The translations under genes were made by a program, and so were the position numbers. From Methanobacteriota archaeon (GTDB taxonomy: Archaea > Thermoplasmatota > Poseidoniia > Poseidoniales > Poseidoniaceae), in the NCBI GenBank assembly GCA_002718195.1, contig PBDU01000011.1, positions 294,837 through 343,906 on the forward strand: a stretch of 49,070 bases of DNA, read 5' to 3'. Shown in pieces: positions 15,705 through 23,961 of this stretch (positions are counted from its first letter, which is position 1; each line of letters starts with the position of its first letter). The notes below the pieces were generated by a model. It did no database searches and had not been told where the DNA came from. It saw only the letters and a program-made list of their open reading frames with translations.

Positions 15705-18337
15705 CAGATATCATCTCCAATGGACTTTTTCAATTCGTACAATAAATCCAAGGCTTGCCTAGGAGAGAGGGAATCAATATCTGAATCCAGGAGTTTCTTC
15801 TCGACAATGCTTTCAGTCTTGTCTACAGTCTTCCCCTCATTTTGTTTCATTGCTGCTGCTGCATAGTATCGCATCAAACTTGCCTGCCCAACGTCTCTCG
15901 TATGAGGAGTATCGTCTTGCCCCGCTTTTGCACTTGATGCTTGTTGTTCTAAAAATAGTAAAAGATCGCTAGCCCTTTCGACAACTCTAGTTGGCAAACC
16001 TGCTAATGCCGCTACCTGAATCCCATAAGAGTCGTCACATGCTCCATCACTTACGGTGTGCATGAATACTAATTTTCCATCTTTTTGGCTTACCTGCAAA
16101 TGGGAATTCACGAGCCCGGGAACTGATTCCTCAAGGCCGATTAATTGATGATAATGCGTTGCAAAAAGAGTCCTTGCGCCCAGCCTATTTGCTATATCTT
16201 CCGTAACAGACCAAGCAAGCGATAAACCATCGAAGGTCGAGGTCCCTCTTCCTATTTCGTCTAGCAAAATCAGAGAATTAGGAGTTGCTCTCTTCAATAT
16301 ATGTGCAACCTCTATCATTTCCATCATGAAAGTAGATCTCCCACGTTTGATATCATCACTTGCTCCTACCCTAGTAAAAATTCTATCTACAATCCCTATT
16401 TTTGCTTTCTTTGCGGCAACATAACATCCTGCTTGAGCCATGATTGTAGCAAGAGCTGCACAGCGAAGGTATGTGGATTTTCCGCCCATGTTAGGTCCGG
16501 TAATCAGTAGAAATCTCCTATTTTTATCAAATAAAATATCATTTGGAACGAAATTCCCACCCAATTCGATAACAGGATGTCTCACCTCTTTGAGATTGAT
16601 GTTTTGGTCTTCAACCATTTCTGGTCTACACCAGTTTCTGTCCGAAGATAATTTAGCAAAGCACTGAAGGACATCTATTGCCGACAGCCTATCTGCTATC
16701 GAAGAGATTACTTCTGAAGATTCTGTAACTAATTTTCTTAAATCAAGGAAGTGGTCATATTCGATAGATTTCACTTTGGATTCACTGGTGACAAGAGCTC
16801 TATCGCGTTCAACTAATTCTTGAGTCAAATACCTGCTTCCATTTGTCATCTCTTGTTTTCGTATCCATTCATCAGGCACTCGAGAAAGGTTTGATTTCGT
16901 TACTTCGATGAACCAACCAATCTGCCTATTGTGTTTGACCTTTAGCGAAGGTATGCCGAGGTCTTCTCTTAGTGTTCTTTCCAAAGCCGAAAACCAAGAT
17001 TTACCTTCGTCAGATATATTTCTTAATTCATCTAGATTTTCATCAAATCCTGTTCTAATCAAACCTCCCTCTTTGACGGTTAGCGGGGGGTTATCGACAA
17101 GTGTTGCAAATATTTTTTCAGACAGAGGATTCAGTATATCTAAATCTTCGATTAGTATGTCTAGCAAGGGATCTTCACATTCCTTTAGTGTCAATCTCAA
17201 ACTTGGTAACCTGCTTAAAGCATCAGCAATAGCGACTAAATCTCTTCCATCCGCTTTACCATGACTGAGTCTTATTGCCAATCTTTCCATATCTCTAATT
17301 CCTGTCAAAGCCTCTCTAATCATCTCCAGCCTTCTAGAGGAGCGCATTAGTTTTCCTACTGAATCATGTCTTGATTTAAGGCTAGAAATGTCTCTTAATG
17401 GGTTGAGTAACCAACGCTTCAAGCATCTTCTACCCATGGCAGTTTTGCAAGCCCTCATACTTCCAATGAGGCTTCCTTCATATTCTCCAGAAAGGGTTTG
17501 AATAATTTCTAAATTTCTTAGCGTTGTTTGGTCGAGTTGTAGATTTGTCCCATCTTCGATTAACTCAACGTCTCTAATCATTGCAAAATCAGTCAACTGC
17601 ATTTTGCTCAAGTAGTCGGCTGCTAAACCAGAGGCATCCAATGCAGAAGGAGACGAGTCAGCATCGATTGAGCCTAAATCTGCTAATTCAAGCATTTTCT
17701 TGAGTTGCTCCTTTCTTTGTTCTGAGCTCGTCTGGTGGTGTGATATCATCATAGAATCAAAGCTTTTGAGCATTTCACAAAATTCCCCACTCTCTGAATC
17801 TTTAGGACTCAGCACTATCTCTGTAGGTTGCCATTTCAAGATTTCATCTAGGCACCTGTCAAAACGACTTGTCCCGGAAAAACTTGCTGACCTCAGCATA
17901 CCTGTTGAAGAGTCAACATAACAGAATCCAACAGAATCATCATCAATTTTCAAGGCACATAGGCCACTTGTTGAATTTTCGTCAATTAGATTTTCTTCGT
18001 ATAGCGAACCTGGAGTGTAAATCCTAGTGACAACTCGTTCGAGCAATTTTGCTCCATCTCTAAGTTCTTCTTCTTGTTCCGCAACGGTTACTTTGAATCC
18101 TGCCCGTAGCATATTTTTCAATTGGTCTTGTAGTTGGTGCCAGGGGAATCCTGCCATCGGTATTGGTTTCTCTGCTTTCTTATCTCTCGCAGTCAAACTA
18201 AGTCCAAGAACTTCGCTTGCCACCTCGGCATCTTCGTAGAATAACTCGTAAAAATCACCCATTCTAAAGAAGAGAATTGTCCCAGGATTTTGTTCTTTGA
18301 TTTCAAAGAACTGGTCCATCATTCCTCTCTTAGCCAA
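15704..18337 (-). CDS. mutS: DNA mismatch repair protein MutS
   Basis: 877-residue mismatch sensor of the MutS1 type. The mismatch-reading loop FRMGDFYELF (residues about 24-33, with the Phe-x-Glu pair) is intact, so this is the mismatch-binding form rather than MutS2. The ATPase has Walker A GPNMGGKST at 614-622, Walker B LLDEIGRGTS at 691-700 and the FATHYHQL switch. The start is a TTG at 18337 with GGGGGA upstream; ATGs five and six codons later follow AGAGAGGA and are alternatives. MutL is directly downstream with a one-base overlap. The 99 bases upstream hold no gene and no clear TATA box. Confidence 0.95.
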   Translation of the reverse strand: MAKRGMMDQFFEIKEQNPGTILFFRMGDFYELFYEDAEVASEVLGLSLTARDKKAEKPIPMAGFPWHQLQDQLKNMLRAGFKVTVAEQEEELRDGAKLLERVVTRIYTPGSLYEENLIDENSTSGLCALKIDDDSVGFCYVDSSTGMLRSASFSGTSRFDRCLDEILKWQPTEIVLSPKDSESGEFCEMLKSFDSMMISHHQTSSEQRKEQLKKMLELADLGSIDADSSPSALDASGLAADYLSKMQLTDFAMIRDVELIEDGTNLQLDQTTLRNLEIIQTLSGEYEGSLIGSMRACKTAMGRRCLKRWLLNPLRDISSLKSRHDSVGKLMRSSRRLEMIREALTGIRDMERLAIRLSHGKADGRDLVAIADALSRLPSLRLTLKECEDPLLDILIEDLDILNPLSEKIFATLVDNPPLTVKEGGLIRTGFDENLDELRNISDEGKSWFSALERTLREDLGIPSLKVKHNRQIGWFIEVTKSNLSRVPDEWIRKQEMTNGSRYLTQELVERDRALVTSESKVKSIEYDHFLDLRKLVTESSEVISSIADRLSAIDVLQCFAKLSSDRNWCRPEMVEDQNINLKEVRHPVIELGGNFVPNDILFDKNRRFLLITGPNMGGKSTYLRCAALATIMAQAGCYVAAKKAKIGIVDRIFTRVGASDDIKRGRSTFMMEMIEVAHILKRATPNSLILLDEIGRGTSTFDGLSLAWSVTEDIANRLGARTLFATHYHQLIGLEESVPGLVNSHLQVSQKDGKLVFMHTVSDGACDDSYGIQVAALAGLPTRVVERASDLLLFLEQQASSAKAGQDDTPHTRDVGQASLMRYYAAAAMKQNEGKTVDKTESIVEKKLLDSDIDSLSPRQALDLLYELKKSIGDDI

Positions 18338-18436
18338 TCACGGTCCCCCATCGCAGGTGTTGTCCACTACTGCGAAAGCCTTTGAAGGTTAGCAGTAAAA
18401 TGTATTGAAGGAGTAAAATTCTGAATTTATGCACGA

Positions 18437-19681
18437 TTAGAATTCTTCACCTGAGATTCCTCTTAGAGTAAACATGCCCAAAATAACTAACATAGCAGAT
18501 CCGCCCATCATGAATGCCCAGTTCAGAAAACCTCTGCCACTTTGCAAAGATTTAGCGTAAGTCAAATCCATGGAGATGAATGAATCCTCTCCTAAACCGT
18601 CCGTACCATGAATGTACACGTGGGTCTCAGTTGCTGAAGAAAATATTGGATACAGGTTGAAGGTGCCTGAAGTTTCAACAACATCTAGGCTATCTGTGCT
18701 CGTGTCGTACCTCTGTAGGAATTCAAATTCTCCCTCAGAAAAAAACCAAACTATGCCATCTGAATCTATTTGAGATTTTGCAGATATTATCTCATGGGTA
18801 TGGAATTCATCTTTATTTTCAAAATACCAAAACTGGTCTTCTGTACTTACAACTACCCCCTGCGAGAAAGATTCAATTGAGTGAACAGTTGTATCTGTTG
18901 TTTCGATTATTTCTATGAAGAGGTTGGAATCTTCGAAAGTGACTATGGCTATTACCCCTCTTTGGGTTGGTGTGGCTGGTGAATTTCCGGATTCAGAAAA
19001 AGATGGAGTGCTTATGCCGGTAATTAGCCAATGATTTGGAGAAATTGGTTCAGCATTGAGCCAATTAACTCCAGTATGGTCGTTTTCAACCTTCATCAAT
19101 CCTTGTGAACTACTTCCCCAGACTTCAGAATTCGAGCCTTGCCTGGTAAGCAAGAGCATTTTATTTTCATCATTAGATGACAGGCTGATGTCAACAAAAT
19201 TTGAGATTCCCAGTTCATCATCAAAACTTACTGTAGTGAATGATTCTCCAAGCTCGACCCTGGTAAGTTTTCCTGGAGCATCCGATATCCAAAAAATGTC
19301 ATCCTTGAACTCAAGAATGGTTGTGAGATTGTCAGCGTTGATAGTTCCCATTCCTGTTCTTGCGATTAGTGAGACACCTTCCGTGCCGGAGTCTGATTGG
19401 TCGTAAAGAATTCTCTCCCCAATTGAATTTTCAATAATTGCAATGTGGCTGTGTTCCCAATCAGAATCGTAGTATTCTATATCGATAATTTCTGAGCCAA
19501 CAAATGCTAGATCCAATTCAGAGATTAATGGTGAATTTTGATTGTACTGTTGCAATCCGGGGAAGGAGGATGTGGCTTGGATTGCAAAACCACCGATTAT
19601 GACAAACCCAATGAAGAAGTAAAAACCCCTCCACATTGAAGCATCGGGGCTAGTCAAAGCCTCCTGGTCGCTCCCGTTCAT
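18437..19681 (-). CDS. Membrane-anchored protein with a large beta-rich outer domain, unknown
   Basis: 414 residues from the ATG at 19681 (GGGGAT eight bases upstream; a TTG at 19720 would add 13 residues). A hydrophobic segment at about residues 19-39 (FYFFIGFVIIGGFAI) and another near the C-terminus (about 384-405) bracket about 340 acidic, serine-rich residues of beta character with repeated W/F-aspartate strands, as in beta-propeller-like ectodomains. The N-terminal stretch lacks a cleavage site, so it likely stays as an anchor. I recognise no enzyme motif. It lies between mutS and the divergent uL16 gene, with a 132-base spacer to the latter. Confidence 0.6.
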   Translation of the reverse strand: MNGSDQEALTSPDASMWRGFYFFIGFVIIGGFAIQATSSFPGLQQYNQNSPLISELDLAFVGSEIIDIEYYDSDWEHSHIAIIENSIGERILYDQSDSGTEGVSLIARTGMGTINADNLTTILEFKDDIFWISDAPGKLTRVELGESFTTVSFDDELGISNFVDISLSSNDENKMLLLTRQGSNSEVWGSSSQGLMKVENDHTGVNWLNAEPISPNHWLITGISTPSFSESGNSPATPTQRGVIAIVTFEDSNLFIEIIETTDTTVHSIESFSQGVVVSTEDQFWYFENKDEFHTHEIISAKSQIDSDGIVWFFSEGEFEFLQRYDTSTDSLDVVETSGTFNLYPIFSSATETHVYIHGTDGLGEDSFISMDLTYAKSLQSGRGFLNWAFMMGGSAMLVILGMFTLRGISGEEF

Positions 19682-19742
19682 AACATCCCCAGCATAAACA
19701 AGCAAAAGAAATCTTTCCAAATTTAATAGTATTTTGTGGTTG

Positions 19743-19751
19743 AATTATAAT
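19743..19751 (+). promoter_or_regulatory. TATA-like box for the uL16-ABCE1 unit
   Basis: AATTATAAT lies about 66 bases before the uL16 ATG, giving a predicted leader of about 40 bases that carries the strong AGGTGAT ribosome binding site at 19804-19810. Confidence 0.45.
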
Positions 19752-19813
19752 CCGTAATCAATCGGAGAGATGATAAAGGGAACATTGGTCGGGCACCTGC
19801 TTAAGGTGATACT

Positions 19814-20353
19814 ATGGCACGTAAACCAGCATCAATGTACCGTCGAGTAAAGGGTCCAGCCTACACGCGCAGGAAGTTCATCGGTGGTGTTCCAAACAAC
19901 AGAATTCTGCAGTATCACATCGGCAACAGAAAGGCTGCCGAGACTGGTCAGTTCGATGTTATTCTACACTTGAGTGTAGACAACGCAGTCCAAGTAAGAC
20001 ATACTGCTCTAGAAGCAGGTCGTGTTATTGCAAACGCAACAATCAGAAAGCAAGCAGGCACACAAGGCTACGCCCTTCGTGTTCACACATACCCGCACCA
20101 TGTGCTGAGAGAAAACAAGCAAGCTACTGGAGCGGGTGCTGACCGTGTTTCTCAAGGTATGCGCTGTGCTTTCGGTAAGACTGTCGGTACCGCAGCAAGA
20201 TTGAAGAGAAACCAGACAATTCTGTCAATCCAGACAACTCCTGAGTTTTACTTAGTTGCAAAGGACGCACTAAGAAAAGCAAGCATGAAGTTCCCAAGCC
20301 CTTGTACAACCAAATTAATCAAGGGACACGAACACTTGAAGGGACTGGTTTGA
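19814..20353 (+). CDS. rpl10e: Large-subunit ribosomal protein uL16 (archaeal L10e)
   Basis: 179-residue protein near the peptidyl-transferase and A-site tRNA region of the large subunit. It starts MARKPASMYRRVKGPAYTRR, with the family segments FIGGVPNNRI, LRVHTYPHHVLRENK and GADRVSQGMRCAFGK (the internal loop reaching the tRNA), all intact. Length matches archaeal L10e. Its ribosome binding site is AGGTGAT, four bases before the ATG. The next gene encodes the ribosome-recycling ATPase, and the 63-base gap between them holds a nine-base-pair hairpin. Confidence 0.95.
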   Translation: MARKPASMYRRVKGPAYTRRKFIGGVPNNRILQYHIGNRKAAETGQFDVILHLSVDNAVQVRHTALEAGRVIANATIRKQAGTQGYALRVHTYPHHVLRENKQATGAGADRVSQGMRCAFGKTVGTAARLKRNQTILSIQTTPEFYLVAKDALRKASMKFPSPCTTKLIKGHEHLKGLV

Positions 20354-20366
20354 ACAATCCTTAATC

Positions 20367-20391
20367 CATCAATCCTGTGGGTGGATTGATG
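20367..20391 (+). promoter_or_regulatory. Stem-loop between uL16 and ABCE1 genes
   Basis: CATCAATCC (20367-20375) and GGATTGATG (20383-20391) form a perfect nine-base-pair stem with a seven-base loop. There is no T-run behind it, and the GGGGTGAT ribosome binding site of the next gene is free downstream. It could be an mRNA processing or stability element or a protein-binding site that sets different levels of the two products. Confidence 0.4.
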
Positions 20392-20416
20392 AATGACCTA
20401 TTGATGGGGTGATTAA

Positions 20417-22195
20417 ATGAGAGTTGCAGTTCTAAAGGAAGACAATTGTCAGCCTAAGAAGTGTAACTCTGAATGTCATGCATTTTGCCCGCCCGTTAGA
20501 AATGGTCAAGAGTGCATAATCTTGGACGACCGTTCAGGTAAACCAACTATCTCAGAAAGTCTGTGCATAGGTTGTGGAATTTGTGTTAACAAATGCCCCC
20601 ATGATGCATTAATCATCGAAAATCTTCCAGATGAACTCGATGGAGAAATGATGCACAAGTACTCCTTAAACGGATTTAGGCTGTTTAGATTACCTACTCC
20701 TTCAAAAGAGAGTGTTGTTGGAATCTTAGGTCCGAATGGGATGGGTAAATCCACTGCATTTAATGCCCTTAGCGGTAGTTTGACTCCTAATCTTGGAGAT
20801 TGGATGAATAAGGATCCTGAATGGAGCGAGGTTATTGAAGCACTGCCAAAGGGCGAGTTGCGTGATTTTTTGATAATGGTTAGAAATGGTGAGATAAAAG
20901 TCGCAATGAAACCACAGAACGTTGATCGATTGCCCAAGCGAATTAAGGGCACAGTAGGTGATTTACTGGGCAGGGTTGATGAGCGCAAGATGTTTTCAGA
21001 GTTAACAGAAAAATTGGGTATATCTCACCTTCTTGATAGAGAAATACAACAACTTTCAGGAGGCGAATTGCAGAGGATGGCAATGTGTGCTACTTTACTT
21101 AGGGAAGCTGATGTATACTTTTTTGATGAACCATCTTCATATCTTGATATCTATGAGAGAATGAGAATAGTTAGAATCATTCAAGAGTTATCCGAAACAA
21201 AAAGGGTTATTGTAATCGAGCACGATTTAGCAGTATTAGATGTACTAGCAGATCTTATTCACATCGTTTACGGAAAGAAGGGAGCATTTGGAATATTTAC
21301 TCCAGCAAGAAGTACAAGGCAGGCAATAAACACATATCTCGATGGATTCTTGCCAGAGCAAAATGTCAGAATTCGTTCTAAGCCCATCACATTCCTAAAT
21401 CACAGGGACAGGCAAGTGGATATTGGTGATCCAATTGTCAGTTGGGGTGGATTGGAAAAAGTTCTGGGGGATTTCAAACTCACAAGTGGAGAGGGAGCAG
21501 TTCACAGAGCAGAAGTTGTTGGTGTTGTTGGACCAAATGGAACCGGGAAATCAACCATGATCAAAATACTTGCAGGCGAGCATGAATACGATGGTGGATG
21601 GGTCAGCAGCGGGGTAAAAATTTCATACAAACCTCAACACATTGATGTTGATTTTGACGGTTCTGTACAATTTTGGCTTGATTCTGAACTTGGTCATAAA
21701 TGGAGGAGTGGAGAATTCAATGTCAATGTCATCAGAGCCTTGGGCGTAGATGAGTTGCTTCCTAAGAAAGTAAAGAAATTGTCAGGTGGTGAGAGGCAAG
21801 CAGTATCGATTGCGATTTGTCTAGGAAGAGATGCTGACTTGTATTTGCTCGATGAACCAAGTGCTCACCTAGATGCGAATGCAAGAATGGAAGCAGCCAA
21901 AGCTATCAGAAGAACTATGGAAGCTAACGAAAAGTCTGCATTTGTGATAGATCACGATGTGTATTTTATTGACATTCTAAGCGATTCCTTGCTTGTCTTT
22001 GAGGGAGAGGGTGGAAAACACGGAGTTGCACAAGGTCCGTTTAGGCTTAGAGAAGGTATGAATAAATTCCTAAAAGGTGCTGAAATAACATTTAGACGGG
22101 ACCATGAATCAAAACGACCTAGAATCAACAAAGCGGAATCAAGGAAAGATAGGGAACAGAGAAATGCAGGCGACTATTATTCCTTCCAAACTTAG
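20417..22195 (+). CDS. Ribosome recycling factor ABCE1/Rli1
   Basis: 592-residue twin-ATPase that splits ribosomes after termination. The N-terminal iron-sulfur domain has cysteines at 11, 16, 20, 24 and 34 and the ferredoxin-like CxxCxxCxxxC at 50-60. ATPase 1 has GPNGMGKST (105-113) and LSGGELQRM; ATPase 2 has GPNGTGKST and LSGGERQAV. The hinge and the DEPSSYLD/DEPSAHLD Walker B segments are present. Length is normal. It shares a leader with uL16, consistent with a ribosome role. Its stop overlaps the possible GTG start of the nuclease gene that follows. Confidence 0.95.
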   Translation: MRVAVLKEDNCQPKKCNSECHAFCPPVRNGQECIILDDRSGKPTISESLCIGCGICVNKCPHDALIIENLPDELDGEMMHKYSLNGFRLFRLPTPSKESVVGILGPNGMGKSTAFNALSGSLTPNLGDWMNKDPEWSEVIEALPKGELRDFLIMVRNGEIKVAMKPQNVDRLPKRIKGTVGDLLGRVDERKMFSELTEKLGISHLLDREIQQLSGGELQRMAMCATLLREADVYFFDEPSSYLDIYERMRIVRIIQELSETKRVIVIEHDLAVLDVLADLIHIVYGKKGAFGIFTPARSTRQAINTYLDGFLPEQNVRIRSKPITFLNHRDRQVDIGDPIVSWGGLEKVLGDFKLTSGEGAVHRAEVVGVVGPNGTGKSTMIKILAGEHEYDGGWVSSGVKISYKPQHIDVDFDGSVQFWLDSELGHKWRSGEFNVNVIRALGVDELLPKKVKKLSGGERQAVSIAICLGRDADLYLLDEPSAHLDANARMEAAKAIRRTMEANEKSAFVIDHDVYFIDILSDSLLVFEGEGGKHGVAQGPFRLREGMNKFLKGAEITFRRDHESKRPRINKAESRKDREQRNAGDYYSFQT

Positions 22196-23928
22196 TGATA
22201 TTCATGCCAGTGACTTCTCCCCCAAATAGTGGCCCACTCGGTAGAAGTAGGTCTAGAATATCAGCATCAGGATACTCAACCTGGTCTAGATGTCCAAAGC
22301 AGTGGTTTCTGACAAGGAAAGTAGGTTTGTCTTCACCAACAAGCGTATTTCAAATTCTAGGAGTTGTGGTAGAAGACGCCTTAATCGATCTCTTGATGCA
22401 TAGACCTGACAACTTTTCTTCTTTCGAAGAATTACACAATTGGGCAAAACAAAAAATTCCCGGAATAGCAAGTAGATGGTTCAACATTGGCTTGGAAAAT
22501 TGGCAAAACACTACTTGGCGCAAAGAAGGTCTTGAGTTTGAGGAGCTCGGAGTCAACTCTATAGAAATGCGCATACAAAATGGTTTAAACCTGTTTTTAG
22601 GTTATGTCAAACTGTGTCATGATGAAAATGGAGGACCACTAATTGATTTATTCAGGCAAGGAAAAATACCATTTGAAATTCCTGCTCCCTGCCATAATGA
22701 ATTACCACATTACCCCTTGCCGGATAGGATTCCACTACAAGATAAGATATCAAAAATTGATTCTAAGCAAGTAACATGGAATGATTTGGGTTCCTCGGCA
22801 TCATGGCAGGAATGCTGGGAGGTTTGTAGACCATGGATGAAAGATATTCGAATAACACAGCCTCAGCGTATGTATCACAAAGATGGTTGGGCTGCTGGCG
22901 AACTTGATGTTGTAATGCGATGGGATGGCGAAATTAGATTGATTGATATCAAATCTGGCGATGGTTCAGGACCATTTTCCATATCGTTGCAGAATCAATT
23001 GCAGTTTTATGATTGGCTATGGAGTGAAAGCTTCCCAAGCAAAGCAAAGATGTTAGCAGGATGGTATTTAGCATCTGGTGAAGAAAAAATTGTTGATGTC
23101 TTGCAGATTGATGAATTACAATCCTTTGGACAGAACCTAAAGCGGATACACTCTGAAATGCTTAGTTCAGGAGAAGGTTACTATTCATTTGAAAACGCGT
23201 CTCTAGAATGCTATGAATCTGCAGGTTGTTCATGGTGTGCTGTTTCTAAATCCGAGGACGGTTGGATGAATGAAGAAATCCTTTCAAGCATAATTCCTTC
23301 TTTGGATGTTGAAATAAGTACTCCTTGTCATGAGATATCAGAAATTCAATCTAGAGTAAACGTAAAAGGAAGATTCAAGGGGTCTTGGGGTCCATTGCCA
23401 AATAGTTTTAACGAGCCTGTGAATGGTGGAGTATTATTATCTGGTCAAACTATAATTCCGATAGAAGAAAGTGAATTAGGTGATGTTATTGATCTTCATT
23501 CCTATGAAGAAAAAGACGTAGTAATCCTAAATGCTTTATCAGGATCATCAAAGGGTAAGCCCAAGTTATATCTCGACAAGTTAACTGAGATGCATACTGA
23601 TGAATTAGGAGTAGATTTTACAAGATTGGGCATGTTAAGGTCAAGGGCTAATATCGAAGGTTATGTAATCGCTACTCGATACCAAAAAGGAACTAGGATT
23701 GACACATCCCCCTTTACAATGTTCACATTCCATGTATTCGATGGGAAATCAGTCATTGAAGTAGTTGCTTTTGGAACTATGATTACAGATTCACTGATAA
23801 ACATGAGAATTGGGACTAAGATCCGGATTATTGGTGCAGAAATATCATGGCGTGGTGGAATGGCTCAACTTAGATTGAACCAAAGGAGCACTAGAATTAA
23901 CCTTGAGGTCCCAGAAAATCAATCGTAG
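22195..23928 (+). CDS. Cas4/RecB-like iron-sulfur nuclease with C-terminal OB-like domain (1 of 2)
   Basis: 577 residues. Nuclease domain of the PD-(D/E)XK type: E60 in the GVVVEDALIDLL helix, D238 in GELDVVMRWDG, D251 and K253 in DIKSG, and the QNQLQFYDWLW helix. Cysteines C33 (SRCPKQWF) and C339, C345, C348 are placed like the iron-sulfur ligands of Cas4 and AddB. The last 180 residues contain two strand-rich stretches resembling OB folds (around 388-420 and 480-570). It is not next to any CRISPR or helicase gene. The start may be GTG 22195, overlapping the ABCE1 stop, or ATG 22204; neither has a clear ribosome binding site. A repair or DNA-end-processing role is inferred. Confidence 0.75.
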   Translation: MIFMPVTSPPNSGPLGRSRSRISASGYSTWSRCPKQWFLTRKVGLSSPTSVFQILGVVVEDALIDLLMHRPDNFSSFEELHNWAKQKIPGIASRWFNIGLENWQNTTWRKEGLEFEELGVNSIEMRIQNGLNLFLGYVKLCHDENGGPLIDLFRQGKIPFEIPAPCHNELPHYPLPDRIPLQDKISKIDSKQVTWNDLGSSASWQECWEVCRPWMKDIRITQPQRMYHKDGWAAGELDVVMRWDGEIRLIDIKSGDGSGPFSISLQNQLQFYDWLWSESFPSKAKMLAGWYLASGEEKIVDVLQIDELQSFGQNLKRIHSEMLSSGEGYYSFENASLECYESAGCSWCAVSKSEDGWMNEEILSSIIPSLDVEISTPCHEISEIQSRVNVKGRFKGSWGPLPNSFNEPVNGGVLLSGQTIIPIEESELGDVIDLHSYEEKDVVILNALSGSSKGKPKLYLDKLTEMHTDELGVDFTRLGMLRSRANIEGYVIATRYQKGTRIDTSPFTMFTFHVFDGKSVIEVVAFGTMITDSLINMRIGTKIRIIGAEISWRGGMAQLRLNQRSTRINLEVPENQS

Positions 23929-23961
23929 GGTTGATAACCCTTCAACCTCAGAGTATATGTT

